From NCBI GenBank assembly GCA_030068075.1, contig CM057828.1, positions 111,093,699 to 111,157,698 on the forward strand: a DNA stretch of 64,000 bases, given 5' to 3'. Made by a program: the position numbers and the translations under genes. A model generated the notes under the pieces. That model did not search any database and was not told where the DNA came from. It saw nothing but the letters and a program-made list of their open reading frames with translations. How positions within the stretch are numbered: the first letter of the stretch is position 1; each line of letters begins with the position of its first letter. Source of the DNA: Paguma larvata. Lineage: Eukaryota > Chordata > Mammalia > Carnivora > Viverridae. Shown in pieces: positions 23,319 through 35,478 of this stretch.

Positions 23319-23533
23319 GGGGCGCCTGGGTGGCTCAGTCGGTTGAGCGTCTGACTTTGCTCAGGTCATGATCTCATGGTCCGTGAGTTTGAGCCCCGCG
23401 TCAGGCTCTGTGCTGACAGCTCAGAGCCTAGAGCCTGCTTCACATTCTGTGTCTCCCTCTCTCTCTGCCCCTCCCCCACTCATGCTCTGTCTCTCTCTCT
23501 CTCTCTGTCTCAAAAATAAACATTAAAAAAAAT
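23319..23533 (+). mobile_element. CanSINE, young-looking
   Basis: Near-consensus feliform SINE: GGGGCGCCTGGGTGGCTCAG head, GTGCTGACAGCTCAGAGCC, CT-rich segment, AAAAATAAACATTAAAA tail. An 18-bp duplication (17 of 18 matching) lies at 23301-23318 and 23534-23551, which with the low divergence suggests a recent insertion. Confidence 0.97.
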
Positions 23534-23551
23534 TTAAAATTTCGGACTTTA

Positions 23552-24890
23552 TATTTTATCTAAAATTTTTAGGTTTTGTAGCACAAGGGTTTCAGGATTC
23601 CCAGTCCACCTTTTTCCTGGAAGCAGGACTCTCACTCAATTTCATAACCTGCACCAGAGTCTCACCTGTAGTTTTTGCATGGCAGGCGCTTACACGTATG
23701 TTGCGTGAAGGCGTGGTTGCTTTTTCCACTGTGTTGCCTCTGAATTTCATCTCTCCTTTTGCTCCTGTTTTGGATTCTTTTATGTCTGTCCTAGCATCGA
23801 GCTCAGCACTATGCACTTGTTAGGGGCTTATTAGAATGCTTGTTGAATGCACAGGCAAACACCTTGCCTTGTCTGTCTTGCGAGGGAGGTTTTGTAATTT
23901 TCTTGGAAGCCTGTTTTATATATTAATCATCTTTATGTTAAAAATCTCCTGCTCTATCTACTCAAGGTCTCTTCAAAACGGTTAATCTATTTCCTTCTGT
24001 TTTGACCTTTGTGAGTATGGAGAACAATTGATGGGCATTCTCATTTGGAAAAGATTGAGTTTGTAGACACCTAAATGGTGTTAGCATGGGTCTTTAATAT
24101 CTCTCTTCCAGAGCAAGTGACCTCACCCCCTCCAGTGGTGGGGAAATCTAGTTCTATATGAAGTTGCGTGTGGCATGATTAAGACTTTATTCTGATGGAA
24201 CATTTTTCCAATAGAAATGGATCACTCTGACAGGTGGCCTGCCCACTGGACATTCTTGATGAAACTCCTCTGTGCGTCACTGCCCTCTGGGCACAACATT
24301 TCAGGTAATCCGGGCAAAGAACCCCAGCCTCTATGGCTCTGTGGTCAGCTGTTTACGAGAGCTGCGTCCATGTTCTGTGAAATCTGTGAAGTGCTGTGGA
24401 CTGGAACTACCGTGGCTCACCACTGCAACTTCCTGCCTTCCTGCCCCGGGCTGCTCTTCTCGGAGGCCCCACGTGGCTGAGTGCGCCTGGCCCCCCAAGT
24501 CCTCTACCCAGGGAAAATAGGAACTTGGCCAGACAGAGGCTGAGGGAAGAGCCAGCAACTCATGCTGCTTCTTGAGGAGGCTTCCCCCTGGCCACTTATT
24601 TCATGGTCTTTCATCAATGAGCATCTTCACAATGCTCGGGGCACTGTCTGGGGCCCTCTGCACCCATCCGATGTGCAGGGGCTCACATAAAGATCCAGTG
24701 CATGAGACTTCGCTGGATGAAAAGACTGTTGACTTTTGCCAGTTTGATCAGTGGACCAACTGATTCACCTGCAAGAACAAACCTGGTTCCTCCACGGTGC
24801 TCGGTTACGTGCTCAGCTGGAAGAGGAATAGGAACAAAGATACAGACCTTGCCTTCTGGAGAACACCTCTCAATAGACAGATTACTGAGC
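23552..24890. other. Low-copy sequence, no gene supported
   Basis: Includes frames of 63-87 codons at 24217-24763 that overlap one another on both strands and show no family resemblance, splice-site logic or codon bias I can defend. No named repeat seen. Confidence 0.5.
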
Positions 24891-24894
24891 AATA

Positions 24895-25030
24895 ATTCAT
24901 TCATTTCTTCAATAAATGTTTTTTGAGCACCGACTATGGGCCCGACACTGCTGTAGGCACTTGGGATACGGCAGTGACTAAAACAGGCTAAGTAAGATCC
25001 CTGTCACAGGAAACGTTCATTCTAGGTGGG
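24895..25030 (-). repeat. L2 fragment
   Basis: 'TTCTTCAATAAATGTTTTTT' followed by GAGCACCGACTATGGGCC, 'gtaggcacttgggatacggcagtgac', then 'cattctaggtggg' follow the order of a reverse LINE2 3' portion. Confidence 0.65.
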
Positions 25031-25280
25031 CACAAATATATTTTTGAACCGAACCCCGTTCCAAAATGTCCCAAGGGAGACTGTTGGTTGAGGAAGGCTG
25101 ACTGAATTCTTTTGTAAGACAACAGCTCTTTCCTGGCCTGGTGCAATAGAAAGCAGAGTGGGCCAGGCATTCAAAGGCCCATCTGGCTCTGCATTGCTTT
25201 TGGAAACTTGAGCAACTCAAAGAGACAGGGTGAGGTGCAAAATGAAAATGTGGGGCCTCTTGGTCTAAAATCAGGGGAGG

Positions 25281-25507
25281 GGGCGCTTGGGTGGCTCGGT
25301 CAGTTAAACGTCAGACTTCAGCTCAGGTCATAATCTCACTATTGGTGAGTTCCAGCCCCACGTCTGGCCCTGGGCTGACAGCTCAGAGACTGAAGCCTGC
25401 TTGGGATTCTGTGTCTCCCTCTCTCTCTGCTCCTCCTCCGCTCATGCTCTGTCTCTCTCAAAAATAAATAAACGTCAAAATAAATAAATAAATAAATAAA
25501 TAAAAGA
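25281..25507 (+). mobile_element. CanSINE with (AAAT)n tail
   Basis: Forward SINE starting GGGCGCTTGGGTGGCTCGG; its tail has expanded into about six AAAT units (25481-25506). Approximate duplications AAAATCAGGGGAGG and AAAAGTAGGGGAAGG flank it. Confidence 0.94.
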
Positions 25508-25522
25508 AAAGTAGGGGAAGGG

Positions 25523-26530
25523 GGAAGCTGTTTCCTTTCTTCTATAGTCTTTCTCTCAACCTGTCATGGTTCTTTTTATTTTCTCTTTAATCTCATTCCC
25601 TCAGGGACAGGATACTTGCAGGGTGAACCTAGGCCCTCTCAGATGCCCAGTGCCCCACTGTGTGATTTGGCACATAAATCATGTGTGTCCTGCGCTGGCC
25701 CTTTCCATACGCATGCCGGGCCTCCACCAGGGGTGGTCGGCAGCCATGGCTGCAGGACAGCCAAAGACTTTGAAGCAAGGAGCCAGCAGGAGGCAGGCTG
25801 GGGGGAGAGGGGGAGACCCCAACCCTAGCACAGGTTTCACTATCCTGCCAGACTTCCATTATAAAACACACATTCAAAGAGCAAATTGGCAATGAGTTCA
25901 GTTTGGAATTAATTAAGCCCCAACTGGGCCCTCAGAGTGTGGAGCCCTGAGTGACCACACCAGCCACCTGCAAACGAAGCCAGCCTTGTGTGAGGCCGTT
26001 ACCTGGTGTGTCATGTAGAAATCATCATATCTCTCTTTCTAGCTCACAGCTGTGTGGTGAGAACCAAATGAGAAATTGAGAGGAAGTATTTCAAAATGTG
26101 TAAGGTTCTCTCTCTCTCTTTATATGTATAAATGTCTTTAAAGAAAATTTTCAAATTCAAATATAAATATGTAGAGAGAGAGAGAGAGAGAGACATAAGG
26201 CCCTCCATTACTCAAATCCACTTTCTCACGTAGGAATCATGTTGGCTTCGCGTGATATACACGTACGTGGAAAGGGCCCCGCATCCCAACAGTGAATATT
26301 CCATTTCCCAGCTCAGTGGAAACAGCTTCTCTAAGATACTATAATGTAGGTCTTTAGAAAGAGCCGCATGATTGGGCCCATCGGAGGTCACAGACTACAG
26401 AAGAACTCCAAGATCAACCTTGCCCATTAGCCCTTATTAACCTCAGTTGTTGTGTTGCAGGAACATTCCATGAAGAATTAAAAAAAAAAAATTCTTGGTA
26501 GTTTATTGGACTTGGAGGAAGTGGGACGTA
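25523..26530. other. Low-copy sequence, no gene supported
   Basis: Frames near 25566-25895 exist on both strands, up to 109 codons, without family resemblance. The only structured element is the TC/AG pair listed at 26107-26192. Confidence 0.5.
26107..26192. repeat. TC-run and AG-run in inverted arrangement
   Basis: A (TC)n run at 26107-26118 and an (AG)n run at 26173-26192 are about 55 bases apart and mutually complementary, with AT-rich sequence between. A hairpin is possible in single-stranded DNA. Confidence 0.8.
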
Positions 26531-26534
26531 ATTA

Positions 26535-26745
26535 AACCTGGATTTGAACCCAGGTTTCAAATCCTTCCTAGCTGTGTGAGCTTGGGAAAGTTATGTAAAT
26601 AAGTCTCTCTTCATTTACCATAAAATGGGTGTGATATTAATAGTACCTTCTTCAAAGGCTTCTTGTAGGATGAAACATGCATTCCGAGGACTTAGCGCAT
26701 TACCAGGCATGCAGTAAGGTGTTCAGTAAATGTTAGCTCTTACTA
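26535..26745 (+). repeat. MIR element
   Basis: TGGATTTGAACCCAGG, 'TTCCTAGCTGTGTGAGCTTG', 'CCATAAAATGGGTGTGATAT', and 'TTCAGTAAATGTTAGCTCTT' appear in the MIR order over almost the whole element. Confidence 0.85.
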
Positions 26746-27960
26746 TTTTTAGCTTGGAGAGCATTTGGGCTCATGCAAGGGACTTGAAGAGTTATAGGTA
26801 GTTTTGGCTGCACATTTATTTGGTGAGTATCATTTTTAGCATCCAAAGTAAATGAAAGAGGCCAAGTTTCGTTGGCCACTAGGGATTCATGTGTTTAGAC
26901 TTGACTCATGCACTTGTAATTGGTCATTCAGAAAAGGTCTATGGGGAGGAGGAGGAGAAAACACAACAGAAGCAACAACCCACGCATCATATCGTGACCC
27001 AGTTAAAACCTGACTTTCTTCTATTGTCAGAGAGGCATAGATTCAACATTGGAAGTGTCATGAATTCTGAACACAGAATGGTGTTACTCTGAACTGAATT
27101 TTGTTTCCTCTTTTATTTGTATACATCCTTCTGCTCTTGGCCTTTCAAGTCTGCATATGAAAGTGGTTTGTGTAGAAATTTGATAGCCATGGTTCACGGA
27201 GAGCTGCTTCTTAGCCAGGTCGCATACCTGGAGATCATATTTCCACACTGGGCTCTCACAGCCTTCTCCGGCATCTGCTTCAGGCTTAAATATTGCCAAT
27301 TATAGAATTACCCTTAAAAAAATAGTCACAATGGGATACCAATGAGTTAAAAAAATATTGCACCAAAAAATTCAATGGCATTTTATTAGAGATGAGTTAT
27401 GAACATGCAAAAACCAGGTCCTTGAGTGACTCGACAAATATTTGATGCCATCTAGTGCTGAGTTTTCAAAATTCAGGCTCGCTGTCACACTTTGCCAGTC
27501 TCTCTCTCCAACACAATCCTGGAAAGGCTAGGAATATAAGGAACCACCTCGGCCAAAGCCAGGTAGAACCTATGCTAAAGAATATCGTAAACCAGAAGCT
27601 CCTGGAGAAGTCATGTGACACACTCCCTCTGTCTTATAACTTGACCACATCGTAGCCAACCCACACACAGAGCATCCATGATAGTTTTACTTGGAAGTCT
27701 TAATTTGTTTTGTCTTTCACTTGGTACCTTAACAAGTTGATTGATACACTCCGTTCTGGGATGGGTAAATGTTATGATTATTAGTCTTCAATATCCTAAT
27801 TCTCCACGAAAATCTCTTTTGGGGAAGTGAGTGAATGGGAAGGTATTGGAGAGTGAAGACGAAAATCAAGTTTTATTTCTTCATTTTTAATGCATCAGAT
27901 AAAAAAAAAAAAGAATTAGCCTCCAAAGCCCAGTTCTGATCCACAGAGTGGCGAAATTTG
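26746..27960. other. Low-copy sequence, no gene supported
   Basis: No repeat family recognised. Small frames (27117-27305, 27455-27655) have no recognisable product. Confidence 0.5.
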
Positions 27961-27972
27961 CCTTGTTTTGGC

Positions 27973-28182
27973 TTATTTATTTATTTATTTATTATTTATT
28001 AGAGAGAGAGAGAGAGCACAAGCAGGGGAGCGGCAGAGAGAGAAGGAGAGAGAATCCCAAGCAGGCTCTGCATTGTCAGCACAGAGCCTGATGCAGGGCT
28101 TGAATCCACCAATGGTGAGATCATGACCTTAAGCTGAAACCAAGAGTCAGATGCTTAACTGACTGAGACACCCAGGTATCCC
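27973..28182 (-). mobile_element. CanSINE
   Basis: Reverse SINE: (TTTA)n tail, GA run, GCAGGGGAGCGGCAGAGAG, CATTGTCAGCACAGAGCC, head ending GAGACACCCAGGTATCCC. Approximate flanking repeats CTTGTTTTGGCTT / CTTCTCTTTGGCTT. Confidence 0.94.
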
Positions 28183-28494
28183 TTCTCTTTGGCTTTTAAA
28201 GTTTAGGAAGACCTCGTGTGGTTTTCACTCATCTGATTCTTCATTTACTAAACACACGCACACCCCCCAATGCTGGACATGTGACAGAGAATGAGGAGGA
28301 CATAGTCCCTGCTCTAGTGCAGCTTTTGGTGTGTGTTCAGAGTGGGTTATGCAACTGTGTAGTGGATTATGATGGACTTTGGAAAAAATGAAATAGAACA
28401 GAATGCATAAGCATAGTCTTGCATGGGAATGTGGGGAAAAAGCAAAAGCATAATGTTTACTCTCAGGCAAGTGAGGCCAATAGAAAGTAACAAT
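28183..28494. other. No recognised feature
   Basis: Low-copy sequence between two SINEs. Confidence 0.5.
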
Positions 28495-28511
28495 AAAATA
28501 GACTTACTTTT

Positions 28512-28715
28512 GGGGCACCTGAGTGGCTCAGTCAGTTAAGCATCTGACTTTAACTCAGGTCATAATCTCGTGGTTTGTGGGTTTGAGCCCTGAGTCAGGC
28601 TCTGTGCTGACAGCTCAGAGCCTGGAGCCTGCTTTAGATTTGGTGTTTCCCTCTCTCTCTCTGCCCCTCTCCCTCTTGTGCTCTCTCTCTTTCAAAAATA
28701 AATAAACATTAAAAA
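28512..28715 (+). mobile_element. CanSINE
   Basis: Forward SINE from GGGGCACCTGAGTGGCTCAG to AAAAATAAATAAACATTAAA. AATAGACTTACTTTT and AATAAATTTACTTTT are its probable target duplications. Confidence 0.95.
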
Positions 28716-29238
28716 AATAAATTTACTTTTTGCAAAGACAATGGGTTTTGGAGAAAACCTCAGTGTTTTGAGTCACACAGGAGAGTTAGAACTCAGAGTA
28801 CAGGCAGGTCTCATCCACAGGGAGTGAGGTGATTCCCACAGAGAGACCTTGCACTCAAAGTGGGGTGAAATCTTGTTTTTTAATCAATGTGTTTTATTTT
28901 ATTTTATTTCATCATGATAAGTATACTGTTTAATCCCCATCCCCTATTTCCCCCATCTGCCCCGCCCTCCCGCCTTGCCCTTCTGGTAACCATCAGTTTG
29001 TTCTTTATAGTTAAGAGTCTGTTTCTCTATTTGTCTCTCTCTTTTTTCTTTTGCTTGTTTGTTTTGTTTCTTAAATTCCACATAGGAGTGAAATCCTATG
29101 GTATTTGTCTTTCTCTGACTGATTTTGCTCAGTATTATAGAGTATTATATTCTCTAGCTCTATTCATGTTGCAAATGGCAGTATTTCATTCTTTTTTTAC
29201 CTATTTCTTTTTTTATGGCTGAATAATATCCCATTATA

Positions 29239-29303
29239 TATATATATATATATATATACATGTAATGTGTGTATATATATATAAATATATTATATTTATA
29301 TAT
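29239..29303. repeat. (TA)n-rich tract
   Basis: Mostly alternating TA with a short ACATGTAATGTGTG interruption, inside the LINE-1 3' region and next to a truncated SINE. Confidence 0.9.
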
Positions 29304-29415
29304 GGTCATGATCTCACGGTTCATGAGTTTGAGCCCCACATTGGGCTCTGCACTGACAGTTCGGAGCCTGCTTGGGATTCTCTCTCTTTCTCAAAACAAA
29401 TAAATAAACTTAAAA
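29304..29415 (+). mobile_element. CanSINE, 5'-truncated
   Basis: Begins inside the SINE at GGTCATGATCTCACGG, so the tRNA promoter head is missing; A-rich tail at its end. It lies in the LINE-1 at 28880-30470. Confidence 0.9.
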
Positions 29416-30479
29416 ATATAATTGTAGGTTTATTTCTGGATTTTCTGTTCTATTCCATCAGTCTATGTGTTTATTTTTATACAATACTATTTTAATTGCT
29501 ACTGTTTTATAATATAACTTGAAATCCGGAGTTGTGATACTTCCAGTTTTGTTTTTTTCTCTTTCAAGATTGCTTTGGCTATTCAAGGTTTTGTGGCTCC
29601 ACATAATTTTTAGGATTGTTTGTTCTAGTTCTGTGAAAAAAATACTGTTGGTATTTTGATAGGGATTGCATTGAATGTGTAGATTGCTTTGGGTAGTATA
29701 GACATTTTAACAATATTTGTTCTTCTAACCCATGAGCATGGAATGTCCTCCCATTTTTTTGTGTCATCTTGAATTTCCTTTATCAAGTGTTTTAAAGTTT
29801 TCCAGGTACAGATCTTTCACCTCTTCATTCCTAGATATTTTATTGGTTTTGGTGCAAATATAAACGGGATTGCGTTCTTAATTTCAGTTTCTGTTGCTTC
29901 ATAGTTGTGTATAGAAATGCAACAAATTTCTGTACATTGATTTTTCTATCCTGTGATTTTACTGAATTCATTTATCAGTTCTAGTAGTTTTTTGGTGGAG
30001 TGTTTGAGTTTTCTCTGTATAATATCATGTCATCTGAAATTGTGAAAGTTTTACTTCTTCCTTACTGATTTGGATGCCTTATATTTCTTTTTGCTGTCTG
30101 ATTGCTGTGTCCAGGACTCCCACTACTATGTTGAATAGAGTGGTGAGAATGGACATCATCTCTTGTTGCTGATCTTAGAGAAGCTCTCAGTTTTCCCCCC
30201 TGAGTATGATGTTGGCTGTGGGCTTTTTATATAAGGCTTTTATTATGTTCAGGTGTGTTCCATCTCGACTTACTTTGCAGAGGGTTTTTATCATGAATGA
30301 ATGCTGTAATTTGTTGAATGCTTTTTCTGACTCTATTGAAATGATCATATGATTCTTGTTCTTTCTCTTATTGATGTGACATATCACGTTTATTGTTTTG
30401 CAAATATTAAACCTTACCAGAGTGAATTCTTTATTCTTGGTCCCCTTGGTAAAAATCACTGATTTGGAGCACTTCTGAG

Positions 30480-31095
30480 GAGTGGAGTTGATGTGGAGTT
30501 GTGCTGGATTTAATCATTTGTGTTGTTTAATAAGCTCTTGGAAATCTCAACCTCCAAAACCTTTGGCTTTCTTATATTCTCTGTGAAATCTGTTGTGTTT
30601 TTTAATTTTTGTTTTGTACCTATTTCTTTAAAAAACTTTTTTTTAATTTTTTTTTTTTTTTTGAGAGAGAGAGACAGGGCACGAGCAGGAGAGGAGCAGA
30701 GAGAGAGGAAGACACAGAATCTAAAACAGGCTCCAGGCTCCCAGCTGTCAACACAGAGCCCCACTCTGTGAGATCATGACCTGAGAACTGTGAGATCATG
30801 ACCTGAGCCGAAGTCGGATGCTTAACCAACTGAGCCCCCCAGGCGCCCCTGTACCTATTTCCTGAAGTAAAGTCTCATGCCTTCTCTCTTTCTGACCCTT
30901 GGCCTATTTAATTTTCTTTCTCCCCAAGAAAGCCTATTCATATCCGATACCAACACCATATGCCACTGTGAATTCATCCCGGCAGGCGGTGATGTATCTT
31001 GTGTGACAACAGCTAATGGGGCAAACAAATCATAGAGCATATGAATCAAGGGTATGAAAAACTCTATCACTTGCATCATCAGTGAATTATTAGGA
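30480..31095. other. Low-copy sequence around a SINE
   Basis: Outside the SINE at 30627-30849 I see no gene or named repeat. Confidence 0.5.
30627..30849 (-). mobile_element. CanSINE with internal 20-bp duplication
   Basis: Reverse SINE with exact target duplication TGTACCTATTTC (30615-30626 and 30850-30861). CTGTGAGATCATGACCTGAG occurs twice, at 30766-30785 and 30788-30807, replacing the usual sequence upstream of the tRNA-like B-box region. Confidence 0.95.
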
Positions 31096-31099
31096 AAGA

Positions 31100-31215
31100 G
31101 AAGTAAATGGTGACTGAGGGGATGGGGCTTCTTCAGGTCAGGGCCTGGGTCTGTGCATCTGTGTGGTGCCGGGAGTCTGCCACAAAGTAGGCGTTCCATG
31201 CAGGTTGTTGAATGA
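31100..31215 (+). repeat. L2 fragment
   Basis: 'TCAGGGCCTGGGTCTGTGCA' to 'TTCCATGCAGGTTGTTGAATG' matches the end of forward LINE2 ('cctggcac...gtaggtgctcaataaatgtttgttgaatg' in intact copies). Confidence 0.65.
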
Positions 31216-31224
31216 AGGCTAGTG

Positions 31225-31440
31225 GAAAGACCGTGTGGCCTAACACAAGGGCGTGGGGATGTAGAAGTTGGGCAGCACTGCTTCAGCTGCTTCTGGCTGG
31301 GTGACCTTTAGCAGGTGATTAATTTTTCTGCACCTCAATTGCCTTTTCTGTGAAATGATGATAATAATCTTAGAGGAGGGCGGCAGAGATTAGAACTAAT
31401 AACACAGCACCTGGAACATACGAGATACTCCACTAGATGA
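31225..31440 (+). repeat. MIR element
   Basis: Order of tRNA-like start, CTGGGTGACCTTTAGCAGG, 'cctcaattgccttttctgtgaaatgatgataataat', and 'GCACCTGGAACATACGAGAT' fits MIR forward. Confidence 0.75.
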
Positions 31441-31579
31441 TATTAGTTAGGCCATGACATTTGCAGATTTGCAATGTCTTTTCATTTTTATGAACTCGCA
31501 GAAGATTCATACCATGCAGTAAACTAAGCCTAAGGCTCAGGTTTTTACACAGGTGGAGCTCTGGCCACAGATTTGTATG

Positions 31580-31745
31580 CTTTGATCCCACAACAAGCGT
31601 GAGAAGTAAGGGCTGTTATTTTTATGGCGGGACATGAGGCCTGAGGTCCTGAGATTCTGGATGGTGTGTCCATAGTCCCTCCGCCAGAAGCGTGAGCTGG
31701 GATTGAACCCAGGGAGTGTGACTGCAGGTCCAGAGTGCATTCAGT
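31580..31745 (-). repeat. MIR fragment
   Basis: 'GAGCTGGGATTGAACCCAGG' followed by GTCCAGAGTGCATTC is the reverse MIR tRNA-related end. Confidence 0.65.
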
Positions 31746-32429
31746 AGCTCTATGAATTGGAAAAGGACATGTTTCTTTGTGAAAAATCTCCATTGAATGT
31801 GGCAAAACTTACTTAAAGTTAAATTACAGTTAACAAGTGGTTTGGGGATCTGTAAAGAAAACGTGACCCTCAAAGAAATGTGATGCATGGAAAATCTTGT
31901 CTGCTCTAGTGTTGTGGTGTTAATGGTTTGGGGATTTGTGGGTCTTATAATTAGACCACTCATTAATGGCAAGGGTCTACTGGAGTATTATTATGAAAGA
32001 TTCAATTGAAGTTACTGATATCTCCCAAGGGCTTCCTCGCATTACCAGGTAATGGTTTAAACTCTTCTAGTGCTGTAATTTGAAAAGCAATTCAACATAT
32101 TTGATTGATTAGGACCTGCTGTATAAATGTGAGGCTCATATGCAGGACTATTAAAAAAAGTTGCTGTAAATATAACCAGTTTCTTTTTCCCCACACACAA
32201 AAATGAACACAGGAAATTTTTGGAGTTCAACCCTTCCGTTCTGGCAGCTGCCTCTTCTCAGCAAATTCTCCTAAATACCCGAAGCATTGAGACCCTTCTG
32301 TTTCTAAAAGTGACATCTGCATTTCCTGATTCATTTTGAATTTCAGGTTTGGGAAAAGATTCTGCTTTACTCCTGGGCTTGTCCTTCTAATAATACAAAT
32401 TAACAGTGTTATTTGTATTATTATTTAGT
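31746..32429. other. No recognised feature
   Basis: Low-copy AT-rich sequence; no gene or named repeat. Confidence 0.5.
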
Positions 32430-32612
32430 GTTGTCTAAGTGGCAAGCAAGGTAACATTTTACTGTATGAGGCTTGTTTTCCCGTGCTTCGCAGACAAGGA
32501 AACTAAAGCAGAGAGAAGTTATGGATGTGTTCAGGGTTATCAACTAGGAAACGATGGACTTGGGATTTGACCCTGGGCAATGTGACTGCAGAATCCATAT
32601 TCTTTTTTTGTT
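32430..32612 (-). repeat. MIR element
   Basis: 'GACAAGGAAACTAAAGCAGA' followed by 'GGGATTTGACCCTGGGCAAT' and GTGACTGCAGAATCC is reverse MIR. Confidence 0.75.
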
Positions 32613-32784
32613 TGTTTTTCTTCAGAATCTACATTCTTAACACCCAACTTTGCTTCCTGTTCTAAGTGGACATTGAGCTCTGATTCAGAGCACAAATTGT
32701 CATCAGCAGACAGGAGCTGATGACTCACAATGTGACTGACACTGTGGAGAACAAATGAGTTGTAATCCTTGCCTGTCAACACAG

Positions 32785-32990
32785 TAATACCTTACTGAAC
32801 ACCTACTGTGTGCCAGGCTCTGTACCAAGCTCTTTACATACTTATAGCAATTCAATAGTGGTGGAAGTACTTATTCCCATTTTTGCAGATGAGAAATAGA
32901 AACTCAGAGAGTTCAAGTAACTTGTTCATTCTTACACAACTGACTAATGGTGAATTTGGGTTGCAAATCCAGCTGTTATTGACACTCACC
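32785..32990 (-). repeat. MIR element
   Basis: 'ACCTACTGTGTGCCAGGCTC', CAAGCTCTTTACATACTTAT, 'GCAGATGAGAAATAGAAACT', and AACTTGTTCATTCTTACAC appear in the reverse MIR order. Confidence 0.8.
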
Positions 32991-33990
32991 TTCTTTCTAC
33001 GATAACGTATTGCTAATTTCTAGGAGATGACAAAGATCGATAAGCCTTAACTCTCATGAGAAGTGTCTCCTTTAACTTTGAAGGATTGTTAGAGTACCTG
33101 TTGTCTTTGTTCTAAGACGTAATGTGAAATTCACAGTATTTCTGTCTTGAATACAAAGACTTTTGTCCCGTGTTTTCACCTTCCATTCCCCTGATCTTGG
33201 CAAGGTCTGTCTGCATTTTTGAGATTGTTTAAGAAGAGTATCCAGGATACTGATTTGAAACAATTGGTTTGAAACAATTCTCAGCCTACTTTGAGTAGCA
33301 GGCTTGCTCCAATGGATTTGTTGTATTAGGGTTCTTCACATTAGACATTTTTGATATCTCTTTTGCTTATTGCTAGGCCAGGTAGAAGATGTGGAGCAGG
33401 TTGCTGGGACAAGATGCAGAGACAGGATAGCTTCAGTTTGGGAAACCTGTGGCCAGATAGCCTATGCAATGGGGTCAATAAAGCAAACACCAAATAAAAA
33501 TGTTAAATTATTATCATATAAGTCAACAGAATAGAATGCAATAAAGTGAAAGTGTTCTTTCCTCCTCTGACCAGAGTTGTTCTCTCCAGAAGAAGTTGTT
33601 ATTGACAATTCCTTGGGTATGTTACAGGAAATTTAAGTAGATTTTAGAAGGTGAATGTTGGATTGAACACCATATTTATTTGGTATGGGAGAAAGTTTCT
33701 TTACACAAAATTAAGAATGCCCATTTTGAAAAGGAAAGGGAGTCATTTTATCCACATCTTTTAGGCCCTCTAGAATGAGTTTTTCATCTGGTGTTTACTT
33801 TGCAATCTCCTCTCCCCTCTTTAATTCTTACATTGATATCTCTATAGATTTGTTTCTGAATTTCGTTGTGGGCATGGAGAGGGTGTCCAGATATCTACCT
33901 TGAATTGGATGGAAATGGAAAAAAAAAACAACCAGAAAATGCTTCAGAAGGATAATCATACCTGAATAAGTACAGGGGAAGGACTTATGG
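32991..33990. other. No recognised feature
   Basis: Low-copy sequence. A short A-run lies at 33918-33929. No gene supported. Confidence 0.5.
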
Positions 33991-33999
33991 CCCATTCAT

Positions 34000-34560
34000 A
34001 AGATTGGGGGGGAGGTAAAAAAAAAAGATGCAAATTTGGGCTCAAGATTGGTCACTGTGTGTTAATGCAAGCAGTGGTTGTTGAGAGACAAGTCTCCATT
34101 TTCTTTTGTGTTTCTTATGTCTTATCTGCAGAGGCACTAATGGCTTTTGTTTTATACTATCTATTCAAGGATGTTTAAACAGTGTCAAAAGATTGAGGTA
34201 GTGTCCAGTATAATAAAGACAATGTCATCTTCTGGGACAAAAATCAGGCAGGTTTACTGCCCATTATAAAACATTTGGGTTCCTTAAGCTCAGTGTCCCT
34301 CTCCTGTAACTCAACTCAGTGTGTGTGCAGCCATCGCCTGGCCTTCTTTTCATTGCCTTGTGGGAATTTGGATGTGGAGAAGTTGCCCAAATGCTGACAC
34401 TAAGACTACTACTTAGTCTTATTGCTAAGATTGCTCTACTGTGAGTAATAAAGTCATTTGTTTCTGATCCAGGAGTTTCATGTCTTCTGTCAGTATCCAT
34501 GGAATTGGGCCATGCTAAATTGTTAGTTTGCAAATAGGGTAAAATCTCAAATTGTTCAAG
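34000..34560 (+). repeat. Possible diverged LTR
   Basis: 'GAGTAATAAAGTCATTTG' followed by TCTGATCCAGGAGTTTCATG has the polyadenylation-signal-then-U5 layout of retroviral LTRs, and a CT-rich stretch precedes it. No partner LTR or internal region seen. Confidence 0.35.
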
Positions 34561-35389
34561 TTCTTGAATATAGCATACAGAATAACAAGAAACATCAGGG
34601 ACTCAGTGACATGGTGATTCAAATGACATATTCTTCAGATGACCAAAAAGTCAAGTCACAGGGAGGCACTGATAAAATGAGATGGATAAATGCTCAAGTA
34701 ATAAACTTACAACCTTCAAATGTTAGCATCATCTGTAAAACTGAGAAATATGAGTACAGTTACTAGACAGCCAGGTCTTTGGGTTGCCATTCTGTGGGGG
34801 TGCCTTACCTAAGCCCATCTGGCAGGAGACAGGGAGAATTCAGATTCCTGGAAGCCTCTAGAGGGAGACTACAGGGTGACTATCAATAGAAATAGAGACC
34901 AGGTAAACACCTTTTATGATATGTGAAATTCAAAGCAAAATAAGTCAAATTGCTATTAATTAAACTGATTCTTAATTTGTAAACCATGTCACATATACAT
35001 TTATGCTCTTAAAAATTCACTGAGGATCATCACAGAAAGCTCTTGTGTTTGGCCGTTGTGTCTATTGATATTCATGATATTAGACCTTAAAACTGAGAAA
35101 TTTAAAAATATTTATTAACTTATTTAAAATAAATAAAACTTACTAAAAATAAAAAAAGTTAGCATAAGTAACTTTTAGGAAAATAACTATTTTCCAAAAC
35201 AAAAAAAATTACTGCAAAAAGTGGCATTACTTTATGATTTTGAAAATCTCTTTAATATCTGGCTTTATAGAAGGCGTGGATTCTCATATCTGCTTCTTTG
35301 CGCAATCTGTTGTGGGGTCTTAGGTAATATAACCTCTGCAAACACCAACATGGAGAGGAAAGAATGAGAGTCAAAAAGTACTTATATTT
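34561..35389. other. No recognised feature
   Basis: Low-copy AT-rich sequence, ending in A/T-rich runs at 35100-35215. Confidence 0.5.
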
Positions 35390-35478
35390 GTTTGAAAATA
35401 GCTTTGAGTTTGTGGACCCCCTAAAAGGATCTCGAGGACCCCCAATGGTTCCTAGACCACACTTTGAGAATGACTGAC
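35390..35478 (-). repeat. hAT-Charlie-like DNA transposon end
   Basis: 'GTGGACCCCCTAAAAGGATC' and 'CACACTTTGAGAATGACTG' match the terminal region of Charlie-type non-autonomous elements, whose end in the other orientation begins CAGTGGTTCTCAAAG. Confidence 0.6.

Larger units (their letters stand above)
28880..30470 (-). mobile_element. Carnivore-type LINE-1, internally deleted
   Basis: Antisense 3' UTR comes first (CCCCATCCCCTATTTCCCCC, TCTGGTAACCATCAGTTTGT, 'aaattccacataggagtgaaatcc'). After a TA repeat and SINE fragment at 29239-29415, antisense ORF2 follows (ATCACGTTTATTGTTTTGCA and upstream). The reverse frame 30187-30459 still reads as ORF2p: it contains [20 protein letters not shown], part of the reverse transcriptase. 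The stretch between 3' UTR and this ORF2 part is missing. Confidence 0.9.
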
